Shown here: positions 54,786 to 64,000 of the stretch, in pieces
Layout: each line of letters starts with the position of its first letter
How positions within the stretch are numbered: position 1 is the stretch's first letter
DNA from: Methylotenera oryzisoli
GTDB taxonomy: Bacteria; Pseudomonadota; Gammaproteobacteria; Burkholderiales; Methylophilaceae
DNA: 64,000 nucleotides
Direction of reading: 5' to 3'
Assembly: GCA_945907735.1 (NCBI GenBank)
Contig: CAMDTL010000003.1
Location: forward strand, 62,001-126,000
Position numbers and translations under genes: made by a program
The notes under the pieces: model-generated
What the model was told of the DNA's origin: nothing
The model's database searches: none
Seen by the model: the letters and a program-made list of their open reading frames with translations, nothing else

Positions 54786-57338
54786 ATGAAACGCATGTTA
54801 TTTAATGCAACGCAGTCCGAAGAGCTTCGCGTTGCGATTGTCGATGGACAAAAATTAGTAGATTTAGATATAGAACACGCTGGCAAAGAACAGCGCAAAA
54901 GCAATATTTACAAGGGTGTTATCACCCGCGTAGAGCCTTCACTCGAAGCCGCATTTGTCGATTACGGCATGGAACGTCACGGCTTTTTACCCTTTAAAGA
55001 AATCTCCCGCGCTTACTTTTCAGATAAAGCAGACGCTGGTCGTGCACGTATTCAAGATGTGATTAAAGAAGGTCAAGAGTTAATCGTACAAGTCGATAAA
55101 GACGAGCGCGGCAACAAAGGGGCAGCGCTTACCACTTTTATTTCGCTAGCTGGTCGTTATTTGGTGTTAATGCCTAACAACCCACGCGGCGGTGGCGTTT
55201 CGCGCCGCATTGAGGGCGAAGACCGTAACGAATTACGCGATGTGTTAGCGCAATTAGAAGTACCAAAAGGCATGAGCATTATCGCGCGCACTGCGGGCAT
55301 TGGCCGCAATGCCGAAGAGTTGCAATGGGATTTAAATTACCTGATGCAACTGTGGACAGCGGTTGAAGAAGCTTCGAACATTCAAGCTGGCGCGTTTTTG
55401 ATTTATCAAGAAGGCAGCTTAGTGATTCGCGCCATTCGCGATTATTTCAGCGCAGACATTAACGAGATTTTAATCGATACGCCTGATGTTTACGAGCAAG
55501 CCGTGCAATTTATGAACCACGTCATGCCAGGCAATGTAGCGAGGGTAAAGCTTTACCAAGATGAGGTGCCGCTATTTTCGCGCTTCCAAATCGAACATCA
55601 AATAGACTCTGCGTTCTCGCGTGAAGTGCGTTTACCTTCTGGCGGCGCGATTGTGATTGATCATACCGAAGCGCTGGTATCGGTTGACGTCAACTCTGGC
55701 CGCTCGATTAAAGGCGCAGATATTGAACAAACTGCGTTTAACACCAACCGAGAAGCGGCGGAAGAAGTCGCACGCCAATTGCGCTTGCGCGACCTTGGCG
55801 GCTTGGTAGTGATTGATTTTATCGACATGGAAAATCCACGCAATCAACGCGATGTAGAAAACACGCTGCGCGATGCATTACATGCGGATCGTGCACGCGT
55901 GCAAACAGGCAAAATTTCACGCTTTGGCTTGCTAGAATTATCACGTCAACGTATGCGCCCAAGCTTAGGCGAAACCAATCACGCCGCTTGCCCACGTTGC
56001 AGCGGCACTGGTCACATTCGCGGCATTGAATCGACCGCGCTGCACATTTTGCGCATTACGCAAGAAGAAGCCATGAAAGACAATAGCGCGATTATTCAGG
56101 TGCAATTACCGGTAGAAGCCGCGACTTTCTTGCTGAACGAAAAACGTGCCGATATTCACAAAATTGAGCAACGCATGGGCGTGGAAGTGATATTAATTCC
56201 TAACGTGCATATGGAAACGCCTAATTACAGCATCACCCGCATCAAACATGACGACGTCACTGAAGAAACCTCGCAAGCCAGCTATAAAATGGTGGAGCTG
56301 CCAGCTGAGACTGCTTATGTGCGCAGCCTAAATGAAGAAGCCACACCAAAAGCGCCAGAAGCATTGGTAAAAGGTATTACACCAACTACTGCTGCACCAA
56401 TTGTTGAAAATAGAGAAAAACCAGCTACGCAAGCGGCTAAAACCTCGTTTTTAGGCCGTATTAAAAAATGGCTAAGCGGTGAAGGCGCAGTTAAAGCGGA
56501 AGAAAAAGCGGCGCGCGAAGCCCGTGAAGCTGCACGCGATAACAACCGCGACCGCAATCGTGGCAACAATCGCGACCGTGACCGCAATAGAAATCGCGAT
56601 CGCAACGCCAATAACCGTGACCGCAACAATACTGGCGATCGTGGCGAGAAGCCACAGCAAGGTCAACGTCCACAACAAGCTAGCAATCAACCACCTCCAA
56701 AGCGCACGCCGCGTCCCGACAAGCCTGTTGAAAACCGTGTAGAAAAAACTGAAACTGCTACCATCACTACGCCTACAGATGGCTCAATCGTTGATCCAAA
56801 TCAAACGCCGCGTCCAGAGCGCACGAGTCGCAGCCGTCGTGGTGGTCGCAACCGCAACAAAAATCGCGACCGTGATGCCAACCGAGATCCAAATGCAATC
56901 ACGCCCGCTTTTGTGCCAAACGAACCTGTCGTGCAGGTCGCGCCAGCATTAGCTCCTGAGCCTGCTGTTGAAAAGGTTGCAAAAGCGCCTAAAGCTGCAC
57001 CTAAAGATAAAGCTAAAAAACCTGCTAAAACAAAAGAGGTGACTGTTGAAACCACAACCGTGCTAGAGACAACAGCAACAGCTGAAGCGGCGCCAAAAGC
57101 AAAAGCTGAAAAAAAACCAGCGGCTGCACGCAAAGCAAAACCTGCTAAACCAGCAAAACCAGTTGACCTAGCAGCCAGTGGCTTACAACTGGTGGAAACT
57201 AAAGGGGATGCAAAACCTGCACCAGTAGCCGCTGAGCCTGCAAAACCAAAAGCGCCACGCAAAGCACCTAACTGGAAAAAAGACGCCGCTACAGCGCCTG
57301 CAGACGCGCCTCTAGTAATGGTCGAGACTCAAAAATAG
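54786..57338 (+). CDS. rne: ribonuclease E
   Basis: 850 aa. S1 domain (about 39-120), 5' sensor and DNase-I-like catalytic core with Asp301 ([10 protein letters not shown]) and Asp344 ([10 protein letters not shown]), and the Zn-link CPRCSGTG (Cys402, 405). After about residue 515 the protein is disordered. An amphipathic segment [12 protein letters not shown] may anchor it to the membrane. It is followed by an Arg/Asn/Asp-repeat RNA-binding tract (about 575-615) and an Ala/Lys/Pro-rich tail. Confidence 0.96.
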   Translation: MKRMLFNATQSEELRVAIVDGQKLVDLDIEHAGKEQRKSNIYKGVITRVEPSLEAAFVDYGMERHGFLPFKEISRAYFSDKADAGRARIQDVIKEGQELIVQVDKDERGNKGAALTTFISLAGRYLVLMPNNPRGGGVSRRIEGEDRNELRDVLAQLEVPKGMSIIARTAGIGRNAEELQWDLNYLMQLWTAVEEASNIQAGAFLIYQEGSLVIRAIRDYFSADINEILIDTPDVYEQAVQFMNHVMPGNVARVKLYQDEVPLFSRFQIEHQIDSAFSREVRLPSGGAIVIDHTEALVSVDVNSGRSIKGADIEQTAFNTNREAAEEVARQLRLRDLGGLVVIDFIDMENPRNQRDVENTLRDALHADRARVQTGKISRFGLLELSRQRMRPSLGETNHAACPRCSGTGHIRGIESTALHILRITQEEAMKDNSAIIQVQLPVEAATFLLNEKRADIHKIEQRMGVEVILIPNVHMETPNYSITRIKHDDVTEETSQASYKMVELPAETAYVRSLNEEATPKAPEALVKGITPTTAAPIVENREKPATQAAKTSFLGRIKKWLSGEGAVKAEEKAAREAREAARDNNRDRNRGNNRDRDRNRNRDRNANNRDRNNTGDRGEKPQQGQRPQQASNQPPPKRTPRPDKPVENRVEKTETATITTPTDGSIVDPNQTPRPERTSRSRRGGRNRNKNRDRDANRDPNAITPAFVPNEPVVQVAPALAPEPAVEKVAKAPKAAPKDKAKKPAKTKEVTVETTTVLETTATAEAAPKAKAEKKPAAARKAKPAKPAKPVDLAASGLQLVETKGDAKPAPVAAEPAKPKAPRKAPNWKKDAATAPADAPLVMVETQK

Positions 57339-57364
57339 TTGAAAAAATAGTAACATTTGCAGCA

Positions 57365-57406
57365 AACAAAAAGCCCGCCTTGTTTATTCAAGCTGGGCTT
57401 TTTTGT
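57365..57406 (+). terminator. intrinsic terminator of rne
   Basis: ACAAAAAGCCC ... GGGCTTTTTTGT with an interrupted inner stem (CTTG/CAAG) and a 6-T run, about 27 bp after the rne stop. Confidence 0.88.
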
Positions 57407-57493
57407 TAATGCCTAGTTTTAAAACTTCTTAAAAACAGGTGCTATGCAGACTGCATGGATATTGCCTCACAGCGCATAAAAATGCGTTATTTT

Positions 57494-57889
57494 TTAAGCT
57501 GAATGGCATAAATAATGCACTAGCGCAAACCCAATCGCGGTCATCAATAAACTGCCCAGCACATGGCTGGAAATATGCACTGCAGCCCAAGCGTATTGTT
57601 GTTTTTGCAGAAAATTAAATGTTTCTGCTGAAAATGCAGAAAAAGTTGTCAAGCCGCCTAAAAAACCTGTCATCACGAATAAACGTAACTCATTCTGGTT
57701 AGCAACATCAATGAAATAAGCCAGTGCCATGCCGATTAATAAGCCACCGCCCAAATTGGCGATTAAAGTGCCTATAGGCAGCACACTGGCATTAAATGCG
57801 ATGCCCAAACCCCAACGTAGCCATGCGCCTAAAGCAGCACCGCCGCCCACTGCCAGCCATTGCATGGTAACCAATCGCTCTGTTGACAT
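57494..57889 (-). CDS. crcB: fluoride ion channel CrcB/Fluc
   Basis: 131 aa with four membrane helices. GGGAALGAWLRWGLG near the N-terminus and TGFLGGLTTFSAFSAE, the fluoride-pore TTFS motif, in the middle. Dimeric dual-topology exporter protecting from fluoride. The ATG at 57889 has a GGA 8-9 nt upstream; the frame extends to a GTG at 57916 that lies too close to a -10-like box. No fluoride riboswitch was recognised upstream. Confidence 0.92.
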   Translation of the reverse strand: MSTERLVTMQWLAVGGGAALGAWLRWGLGIAFNASVLPIGTLIANLGGGLLIGMALAYFIDVANQNELRLFVMTGFLGGLTTFSAFSAETFNFLQKQQYAWAAVHISSHVLGSLLMTAIGFALVHYLCHSA

Positions 57890-58018
57890 ATTATTCATCC
57901 AATTAAAAATAAGCACTATATTTAAACTTAAGATTGTCGATTAATCATCGGCATTTATGTCAACTCATTGACATTGGTTGACACTGCTAATTTAGCGCTG
58001 TTTATCAGCTTAATGGTG

Positions 58019-58573
58019 TTAAGCATGATTGAGCGCATATATTGCCGGCATATTACGCCACCAACCATACACATCCATGCCGCAACCAAATACATAACGG
58101 TTAGGCACGCTCAAGCCCACGTAGTTGGCCTGAATTGGCTTACTTTCGGCCAAGTCTTTCTCAACTAATACAGCAGTCTTTATTTCGCTGGCGCCAAGCA
58201 AACTGCATTGTTCAACAATTGCTTGTAAAGTGATGCCTTGGTCCAAAATATCATCCAAGATCAGCACTTTTCTATTATGGATATTTTCTTTTGGCCGCAC
58301 CAACCATTTGAGTGTCTTACCTTGTGTTCCACCATGGTAGCGTGTGGCTTGCACATAATCGAGCTCTAGTGGAAATTGTAGTTTTGGCAATAATTGACCC
58401 GTAAAAAATACCGCGCCGCCCATTACGCACAACACGATAGGCGAGGCATTTTGGGCACTGGGTGCATAATCTCGATTGAGGTGCTGTGCGATAGTTGAAA
58501 TGGCTTGATTCACCACTTGCTCGCTGTGGATTAACTCAGCCTGCGCTAAATATTGAAGTGGATTGACTGCCAT
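58019..58573 (-). CDS. hypoxanthine-guanine phosphoribosyltransferase
   Basis: 184 aa type I PRTase. The PRPP loop is VLILDDILDQGITL; CVMGGAVFFTGQL and YVQATRYHGG are other HPRT features. Salvages hypoxanthine or guanine. ATG at 58573, or TTG at 58582, which has the better spaced AGG. Sits between galU and crcB. Confidence 0.87.
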   Translation of the reverse strand: MAVNPLQYLAQAELIHSEQVVNQAISTIAQHLNRDYAPSAQNASPIVLCVMGGAVFFTGQLLPKLQFPLELDYVQATRYHGGTQGKTLKWLVRPKENIHNRKVLILDDILDQGITLQAIVEQCSLLGASEIKTAVLVEKDLAESKPIQANYVGLSVPNRYVFGCGMDVYGWWRNMPAIYALNHA

Positions 58574-58588
58574 AACTAACAATATTGC

Positions 58589-59458
58589 CTATGCTTTGAG
58601 AGATTTTAAATAGGCTGCAAAATCTTGTGCAATTTCAGGATGTTTAAGCGCAAATTCCACATTGGCCTTCATAAATCCCAGTTTGCTACCGCAATCATAA
58701 CGCTTGCCAGCAAAGCGATAGGCTAAAACCGTTTCTTGCAACAATAAATCTGCAATGCCATCGGTGAGTTGAATCTCACCGCCTTTACCTGGCTTTACTT
58801 TTTCCAAGCAATCAAAAATTTTGGGCGTTAGCATATAGCGCCCAACCACTGCCAATGTAGAAGGCGCATCAGCAGGCTTAGGTTTTTCGACGATACTTTT
58901 TAATTGCAATAAATTTTCTTCAATTTTAAACGCATCCACAATGCCGTAACTGGCCGTTTCTGCAGGTAACACATCCTCTACACCTAACACCGAGCATTGT
59001 TTACGGGCGTAAATAGCTGCCATTTGTTGCATTGCAGGCGTATCCGCGTCAATCAAATCATCGGCCAGAATCACCGCAAATGGCGCGTCACCCACGGCTG
59101 GCTTAGCACACAGCACAGCATGACCAAGCCCGAGCGCTTTAGGTTGGCGAATAAAAATACATGAAACATGCGACGGTAAAATACCTTTAAGCGCTTCCAG
59201 CAGGTCTTTTTTACCACTGGCCGCAAGTGATGCTTCTAACTCGCTGGCATTATCAAAATGATCCTCAATCGAACGCTTATTGCGCCCAGTAATAAATATC
59301 AGCTCTGTAGCTCCCGCTGCTATTGCCTCTTCAGCTGCATATTGAATCAACGGCTTATCGACAATCGGCAACATTTCTTTTGGGCTGGCCTTGGTAGCAG
59401 GCAAAAACCGCGTACCTAAGCCAGCCACAGGGAAAACTACTTTGCTAATTTTATTCAT
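58589..59458 (-). CDS. galU: UTP-glucose-1-phosphate uridylyltransferase
   Basis: 289 aa. [20 protein letters not shown] and [13 protein letters not shown] form the nucleotide-binding N-terminus; IVEKPKP and GGEIQLTDG are conserved. It makes UDP-glucose for envelope polysaccharide and osmolyte synthesis. Confidence 0.96.
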   Translation of the reverse strand: MNKISKVVFPVAGLGTRFLPATKASPKEMLPIVDKPLIQYAAEEAIAAGATELIFITGRNKRSIEDHFDNASELEASLAASGKKDLLEALKGILPSHVSCIFIRQPKALGLGHAVLCAKPAVGDAPFAVILADDLIDADTPAMQQMAAIYARKQCSVLGVEDVLPAETASYGIVDAFKIEENLLQLKSIVEKPKPADAPSTLAVVGRYMLTPKIFDCLEKVKPGKGGEIQLTDGIADLLLQETVLAYRFAGKRYDCGSKLGFMKANVEFALKHPEIAQDFAAYLKSLKA

Positions 59459-59463
59459 AAGTT

Positions 59464-59586
59464 TTAGTGTAAGGTAATTTGCTCTGCGGTTAAATCAGGC
59501 ATTGTTTCCAAACTCACCTGATGTTGCGGACTATATTCTTCTACCCAAAATTTTAATTCATTTTTGATCAGCTGAGTCAGGCCGAT
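59464..59586 (-). pseudogene. coding-like remnant upstream of galU, unrecognised
   Basis: A 40-codon open stretch on the minus strand, bounded upstream by a stop and lacking a usable start, ends just before galU. Its composition (IKNELKFWVEEYSPQHQ, then [11 protein letters not shown]) looks like the C-terminus of a soluble protein. It may be the tail of a decayed gene. No family could be assigned. Confidence 0.3.
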
Positions 59587-59610
59587 TTAGTAGTCTGGCA
59601 AATATTTGTA

Positions 59611-59697
59611 TTATGCGGCATTTTTCTCTAAGTTTTCCATACGAGTTTTAGCAAAGTCTGCAGGGATTTGATTATTGCGAACCGAACAATAACCCAT
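59611..59697 (-). CDS. possible very small ORF or gene fragment
   Basis: 28 codons from an ATG inside a CATATG-containing stretch, ending AKTRMENLEKNAA. The frame continues upstream into hslR without a better start. No Shine-Dalgarno is evident. It could be a microprotein, a fragment of the same decayed gene as 59464-59586, or chance. Confidence 0.2.
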   Translation of the reverse strand: MGYCSVRNNQIPADFAKTRMENLEKNAA

Positions 59698-59728
59698 ATG
59701 GGTGACACAAATAAAATTACAATTTTTA

Positions 59729-60124
59729 CTACATTTTGTTGGTAAATTTGTGAATGTCACGTAACTGTCGCTTGGTAGGTCGCCCTGCGCCTCGTTCGCG
59801 CACGCCAATTTCATCTACTTTAGTCAGTTTTGCATTTTCACGTTTTTGCTTACTCACTCCCGTCTCCGCGAATAGCAGAGCGGCTTCTGGCGCGCCACGG
59901 CGAACATTGCTTAAAGCCATCACTTCACATTCAATTTCAAAATCTTTATTACGCATGTTAATAAGCATGCCGATTTTGACTTCTTTGGCAGGTTTAGCGC
60001 GCTCAGTATCCACGCGCACTTTGCCACCCTCTACCGCGTCACTGGCTAGACTGCGCGTTTTAAAAAAACGCGCTGCCCACAGCCATTTGTCCAGGCGGCA
60101 CTTGTTGTCTTTTTCTTCAGCCAT
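59729..60124 (-). CDS. hslR: S4-domain heat-shock protein Hsp15-like
   Basis: 131 aa. An N-terminal S4 RNA-binding domain (CRLDKWLWAARFFKTRSLA, then GGKVRV) and a Lys/Arg-rich tail, as in Hsp15, which rescues stalled 50S subunits carrying peptidyl-tRNA. Its start overlaps the upstream transporter stop by 8 bp. Confidence 0.9.
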   Translation of the reverse strand: MAEEKDNKCRLDKWLWAARFFKTRSLASDAVEGGKVRVDTERAKPAKEVKIGMLINMRNKDFEIECEVMALSNVRRGAPEAALLFAETGVSKQKRENAKLTKVDEIGVRERGAGRPTKRQLRDIHKFTNKM

Positions 60125-61529
60125 GCCAAAATTTTAAATAAATAAATATCATGGCGAGTAAAAAATAAGCTACAAAACTCATCAGCAACAGCAATGCAGA
60201 CCAGCCTGAAGGCCGCGCCCAGCTCGGTAGCGCAGGCGATAACAAACGATGATTGAGCAAATACAAGGCAACAGGGAACATCACCGTGCCAGCAAAACCA
60301 ATGATAGCGCTCAATAAAATTAGGCTGCCAGGCGCATCCAAAGTCATGGTGAAACCAGTAATAATGGTAAGTAACCCAAATATCGCAAAATACCATCGCC
60401 GCATGCTGTAAGCGCGCGCTTTGGGGAATAGCGTATGAATAATATCCGCCTGCGTGCGGCTGACGGCATCGGCTGTGGCCAGCCAAGTATCTGCCAAAAA
60501 TGCGGCTGCGACCACCAAAAACAGTGCTTTGCCAAATACGCCCCAACTCACCTCAAAAAACTGCGCCTGCACCACGGCAATTTCGTACTCTTGCGGAATT
60601 AAGCCTTTTGGATAAAGCAAGGCCCAGGCCAGTAAACACATCATTAATGTCGTCAACAAGTTACCCAAAATACCGATGGAAATGTCCAAAGTCAAGAATC
60701 GGCGCCAGTGCTGCCACAATGCCTTATTGTCCGCGCTATCAATCGGTACGAAGCCTTGCGTGGTTTCGACTTCAGATTTAACAACACCCGTAATGCGCGG
60801 CATATGTGCTGCCATGCCGCTGCCTTTATCGCGCAGCCAGTATGAATAAAATAATATCCAAAAACCGCCTAACCCAGCAAACGTAATCGCAGTCAGTAAT
60901 TTGGTCGCATCTTCCGCCTGCCAATTGTTTGGCAACGTGGTGGGCGCTTGCATTAAGCCAGAAATAAAGCTCGGCAAGGCGCGTATTACTTGGCTCTCAG
61001 CGCATGCCCATAACAAACCAAATACCGTGATTAACGCGACTATTTTCATAAGGTTTTCGATGAATTTATAAATATGCCGACTTAAAAACACCGCAATCGC
61101 AAACAACACTATTGTCGCGTAACCCCAAAATAGTGTTTGTGATTTAGCATCCCAGTCCTTTGGAAAATGCGTGAGCTCCGCTAACGCTGTGCCACCCGCG
61201 CTGGCAAACGCGCCAAACCACAAAAAAGAAAGCGTCATCAAAATCCACAGCAATACGCCGAATTTTTTGCTTAAGCGAAAAAATCCTTGAAAGATGCTCT
61301 CGCCTGTGAGCAAGGTGTAACGCCCGATTTCACGCGTAATGGGGTATTGCAACAAACAAGCGGGGATGAGCAAAGACAAAAAAGTAAGACCGTATTTAGC
61401 GATTAAATACGGCCACCAAATCAGTTCGCCACTGCCTTGAGCTAGCGCCATCCAAACGATGCCTGGCCCTAAAGCCATCCATAAACTGGGCATGGCGGGC
61501 AAGTTTTTTTGTGAAAATTTTAAGCTCAA
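60117..61529 (-). CDS. divergent Nramp-family membrane transporter
   Basis: 470 aa with about 11-12 membrane helices. Overall layout and TM1 start GPGIVWMALAQGSGELIWWP resemble Nramp proteins, but the canonical DPGN in TM1 is replaced by a QGSGE-like segment and no MPH motif is seen in TM6. Substrate therefore unknown; Mn/Fe transport should not be assumed. TTG start just after the Lon-like stop, or an ATG 12 codons later. Overlaps hslR. Confidence 0.75.
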   Translation of the reverse strand: MSLKFSQKNLPAMPSLWMALGPGIVWMALAQGSGELIWWPYLIAKYGLTFLSLLIPACLLQYPITREIGRYTLLTGESIFQGFFRLSKKFGVLLWILMTLSFLWFGAFASAGGTALAELTHFPKDWDAKSQTLFWGYATIVLFAIAVFLSRHIYKFIENLMKIVALITVFGLLWACAESQVIRALPSFISGLMQAPTTLPNNWQAEDATKLLTAITFAGLGGFWILFYSYWLRDKGSGMAAHMPRITGVVKSEVETTQGFVPIDSADNKALWQHWRRFLTLDISIGILGNLLTTLMMCLLAWALLYPKGLIPQEYEIAVVQAQFFEVSWGVFGKALFLVVAAAFLADTWLATADAVSRTQADIIHTLFPKARAYSMRRWYFAIFGLLTIITGFTMTLDAPGSLILLSAIIGFAGTVMFPVALYLLNHRLLSPALPSWARPSGWSALLLLMSFVAYFLLAMIFIYLKFWHG

Positions 61530-61530
61530 A

Positions 61531-63696
61531 TTAAGTCTTTTTGGACTGTGCTTGATTACTCTCTAGCGTCTTGCGATAGGCGGCTAGAGTCGCATCTGCA
61601 TGTCCCATTACCGTGCTGGCCGCATTGCCACCCGCCTTATTTGGCGAGCCTGCTGGCGTGCTTGTTAAATATTCTATGCCTTCTAATACATGATCAATTG
61701 CGACAATATGAAACTGTCCATTTTTCACCGCGTCAACCACCGCACTATCCAACAACAAATGGCGCTGATTACGCTTAGGGATAATCACGCCCTGCTTGCC
61801 ATTTAAGCCAAGCGCCTGACAAACCCTGAAGTAGCCTTCAATTTTCTCGTTAACACCGCCAATCGGCATCACTTCGCCAAATTGATTCAGCGCGCCAGTC
61901 ACTGCAATGCCTTGTTGAATCGGCAACCCAGCCAAAGCGGAAAGTAACGCAAACAGTTCCGCGCAACTGGCCGAATCGCCCTCTACGCCGTTATATTCCT
62001 GCTCAAAGACTAAGGAAGCATTGAGGCTAAGCGGTGCTAAATGACTAAAACTGGCGCTGAGCCAATTTTGCAAAATAAAAATGCCTTTGTCGTGATTCGG
62101 GCCACTCATATTCACTTCACGGTCAATGTTAATCAGCCCTTTTCCACCAGGGTAGCAGCGCGCGGTAATACGAATCGGCGAACCAAAACTGGCATCGCCC
62201 AGCTCTATATGCGTAAGGCCATTCACCTGCCCCACCACTGCGCCTTGCACTTGAATCAGCAATTCGTTATCAATAATCGAATCGCGAATTTGCTCTTCAA
62301 AATAACGATTTCTTGCAGATTTTGCTTGAATCGCCAATTGCACATGCGCGGCCTCGACGATGCTCACATCACCTGCAAATGCCACACTTTCCAGCATTAA
62401 ACGCTCTAAAAACGCAAAATTGGTGCTGATACGGGATTGATCTTCTTCTAATCGCTGCAGCGCGCCAATTAAGCCAGCGACAGCTTCACGAGTAAAGTGC
62501 GCGGTATTGTGTTGCACGCACTTTTGCGCCACAAACCCAGCAATCGCGGCATAGTTTTCGGTATTGGCCAAAATACGCTCGGCAAATTCTACTTTTATCG
62601 GGAAATGATTGAAAAAATCTGGCTGTTCGTCTAAGCAATCATAAAAGTCTTCGCGCGTGGCAATCAATACCAGCTTGACTTGTAGCGGCAACAGGGTGTT
62701 ATTCGCCACATAACTAGCGCTTTGTACGCCACTAGCCGCATCCTCAATTTGCAGTGTGCCGTTACGCAAAAATCTGTACAATTTTTCTATCATTTGCGCG
62801 CCATTTTGCTCGTCGTTTAGCAAATCACGCAGATGCAACAACAACATGCCGCCATCCGCTTTATGCAAATTGCCCGCGCGCAGGCGAGAAAAACTTGGCA
62901 ACACGGATGATTCAGATGCGCTCTCAAGCCAGCCAAATAACGATTGCAGGCTAGGATCATTGTCGTAAACTACAGGCTGATTTAAGTCTTGCAACTGGGG
63001 GCCTTGATTATCCACCAGCAAGTTCACACGAAAACGCGCAAAAAAAGCCTCGTTAATTAAGCCGTCTAAATTGTTATCTGCCTCACTAGCTGACGGCGGC
63101 TGCCAAGCTTTTAAATAAGCCAAAGTTTCTTGCTTTATTAATTTAAAGTATTGATTTAATAAATCTTTACAATCGCTTAGCGCATTTTCTAAGGATGCAA
63201 TAGCCATCGTCAGCCATTGCTCAGCAAGTGCCAACATCACCTGCTGATTCTCCGCCGTAGCAAAATTGGGTAATTCCAACATGAGCGCGCGCGCAAAAGC
63301 ATCCATTTCGGCGCGCAGCTTTTGCCCTGCACCAACAGGCAATTTCACTAAAGTTGGTTGATTCAATTGCTCAAAATCGTAAATTGCGACTAAATCATAA
63401 AGCGAAAGCAAGCCAGCAAATTGCGCAGATGATTTTTGTTTGGCCACCTCGTGCATCGCGCTTTGCATCAACGAACTGCGGCCACTGCCATGCTCGCCCA
63501 ACACAATAAGATTAAAACCGCTTTGACGTAAATTTAAGCCAAATAACGCGGCTTTTTTGGCCTCAGATTGCGCTACCCAGCCATGAATATGCGGCTGATA
63601 ACCGATTGAATCACCTAGTAATTCTGCGGTTGTTTTAAACTTAAAATCAGTTAATGAAATTGCCGCGTTTAATTCGTTTGCGTTTAATATTTGCAT
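61531..63696 (-). CDS. Lon-like AAA/S16 protease, YcbZ (LonH) type
   Basis: 721 aa. An N-terminal AAA-like module with a P-loop-like GEHGSGRS (67-74), where the usual Lys is Arg, a long helical insert, and a C-terminal S16 domain. The catalytic dyad is Ser575 (EGDSAS) and Lys618 (GGVNEKIEG), with the same 43-residue spacing as E. coli Lon Ser679-Lys722. The role of this family is poorly known. Confidence 0.85.
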   Translation of the reverse strand: MQILNANELNAAISLTDFKFKTTAELLGDSIGYQPHIHGWVAQSEAKKAALFGLNLRQSGFNLIVLGEHGSGRSSLMQSAMHEVAKQKSSAQFAGLLSLYDLVAIYDFEQLNQPTLVKLPVGAGQKLRAEMDAFARALMLELPNFATAENQQVMLALAEQWLTMAIASLENALSDCKDLLNQYFKLIKQETLAYLKAWQPPSASEADNNLDGLINEAFFARFRVNLLVDNQGPQLQDLNQPVVYDNDPSLQSLFGWLESASESSVLPSFSRLRAGNLHKADGGMLLLHLRDLLNDEQNGAQMIEKLYRFLRNGTLQIEDAASGVQSASYVANNTLLPLQVKLVLIATREDFYDCLDEQPDFFNHFPIKVEFAERILANTENYAAIAGFVAQKCVQHNTAHFTREAVAGLIGALQRLEEDQSRISTNFAFLERLMLESVAFAGDVSIVEAAHVQLAIQAKSARNRYFEEQIRDSIIDNELLIQVQGAVVGQVNGLTHIELGDASFGSPIRITARCYPGGKGLINIDREVNMSGPNHDKGIFILQNWLSASFSHLAPLSLNASLVFEQEYNGVEGDSASCAELFALLSALAGLPIQQGIAVTGALNQFGEVMPIGGVNEKIEGYFRVCQALGLNGKQGVIIPKRNQRHLLLDSAVVDAVKNGQFHIVAIDHVLEGIEYLTSTPAGSPNKAGGNAASTVMGHADATLAAYRKTLESNQAQSKKT

Positions 63697-63727
63697 AGTC
63701 TTAGCTTAAACTTATCCATTCATTATT

Positions 63728-64000
63728 TCACCCAGCGTGACTTTCCCAACGTTCTTTGGCTGCATCGTCAGCCAATTTTGCTTCCACCCAACGCTCGCCT
63801 TGGCTGGTGGCTTCTTTTTTCCAGAAAGGCGCGCTGGTTTTTAGGTAATCCATGATGAATTCACACGCATTAAACGCCTCACCACGATGCGCACTAGTGA
63901 CTGCTACCAGCACGATCTGGTCTTGTGGTTTTAACGTACCGACGCGATGAATAATTAAACTATCGATAATATCCCAGCGCATTTTTGCCTCGTTCTCTAT
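63728..64000 (-). CDS. moaE: molybdopterin synthase large subunit MoaE, N-terminus cut by window edge
   Basis: 91 C-terminal codons are visible and the frame is open to the window edge, so the internal Met at 63982 is not the start. HRVGTLKPQDQIVLVAV, SAHRGEAFNACEFIMD and APFWKKE (with the active-site Lys) are MoaE signatures. It transfers sulphur from MoaD to precursor Z in molybdenum cofactor synthesis. Confidence 0.93.
   Translation of the reverse strand: MENEAKMRWDIIDSLIIHRVGTLKPQDQIVLVAVTSAHRGEAFNACEFIMDYLKTSAPFWKKEATSQGERWVEAKLADDAAKERWESHAG

Noticed and set aside
56520-56660. CRISPR-like short repeats
   Set aside because: These are codon repeats for Asn-Arg-Asp in rne, irregular and in frame, without spacers.
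56315-57262. Long antisense ORFs over the rne 3' end (Arg/Ser-rich and Ala/Gly-rich)
   Set aside because: They mirror the repetitive codons of the RNase E tail; no start signals and no family resemblance.
57890-58018. Fluoride riboswitch upstream of crcB
   Set aside because: The conserved GGCGATGG-type core and pseudoknot sequence are not present in the gap.

Overview
The window is a gene-dense stretch of a bacterial chromosome, almost entirely core housekeeping genes, with no phage, insertion sequence, CRISPR array or obvious genomic island. Gene content and order point to a Betaproteobacterium. The moderate GC content, two-subunit pyruvate carboxylase, hpnCDE squalene genes and Mqo fit the methylotroph family Methylophilaceae (for example Methylotenera or Methylophilus). 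That placement is inferred from gene style and was not tested by a search.

Layout. (1) Positions 1-8635, minus strand: the classic yceD-rpmF-plsX-fabH-fabD-fabG-acpP-fabF-pabC-mltG-tmk cluster for fatty acid and phospholipid initiation, in the same order as E. coli; tmk runs off the left edge. (2) 8741-13904, plus strand: pycA-pycB, then maf and an RsmI-like methyltransferase, then a small, possibly damaged ORF. (3) 13894-28297, minus strand: the envelope and translation cluster rpsB-tsf-pyrH-frr-uppS-cdsA-dxr-rseP-bamA-skp-lpxD-fabZ-lpxA-lpxB-rnhB. (4) 28487-31846, plus strand: map-glnD. (5) 31853-34098, minus strand: two tandem small cupins, tRNA-Ser(UGA), def and a methylthioadenosine/methylthioinosine phosphorylase. 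(6) 34201-37238, plus strand: hpnC-hpnD-hpnE. (7) radA and dnaB (minus), mqo (plus), rlmB and rnr (minus), tRNA-Leu(CAG) (plus), amiC-tsaE (minus) facing queG (plus), miaA and mutL (minus). (8) 51299-54289, minus strand: rluC-gph-Rieske-sppA, divergent from rne. (9) 57494-64000, minus strand: moaE (partial), a Lon-like protease, a divergent Nramp-type transporter, an Hsp15-like protein, galU, a phosphoribosyltransferase and crcB.

How the genes work together: regions 1 and 3 make acyl-ACP, acyl phosphate, lipid A precursors, CDP-diacylglycerol, undecaprenyl diphosphate and the Bam outer-membrane machinery. They also supply ribosomal protein S2, EF-Ts and ribosome recycling factor. PycAB feeds oxaloacetate to central metabolism and Mqo oxidises malate. 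HpnCDE makes squalene, presumably for hopanoids.

No new multi-gene system was found. The less expected signals are small: a tRNA-Ser 5'-half relic in the leader of the intact tRNA gene; a dRS3-type palindrome read in frame through hpnE; a two-copy intergenic repeat; a 127-bp inverted-repeat element between miaA and mutL; an exact 46-bp palindrome acting as terminator; abutting divergent start codons of tsaE and queG; an LpxA whose acyl-ruler position is Val; an Nramp homologue without the canonical metal-site motifs; and coding-like debris next to galU. All coordinates and motifs were read by eye from the sequence; no searches were run.
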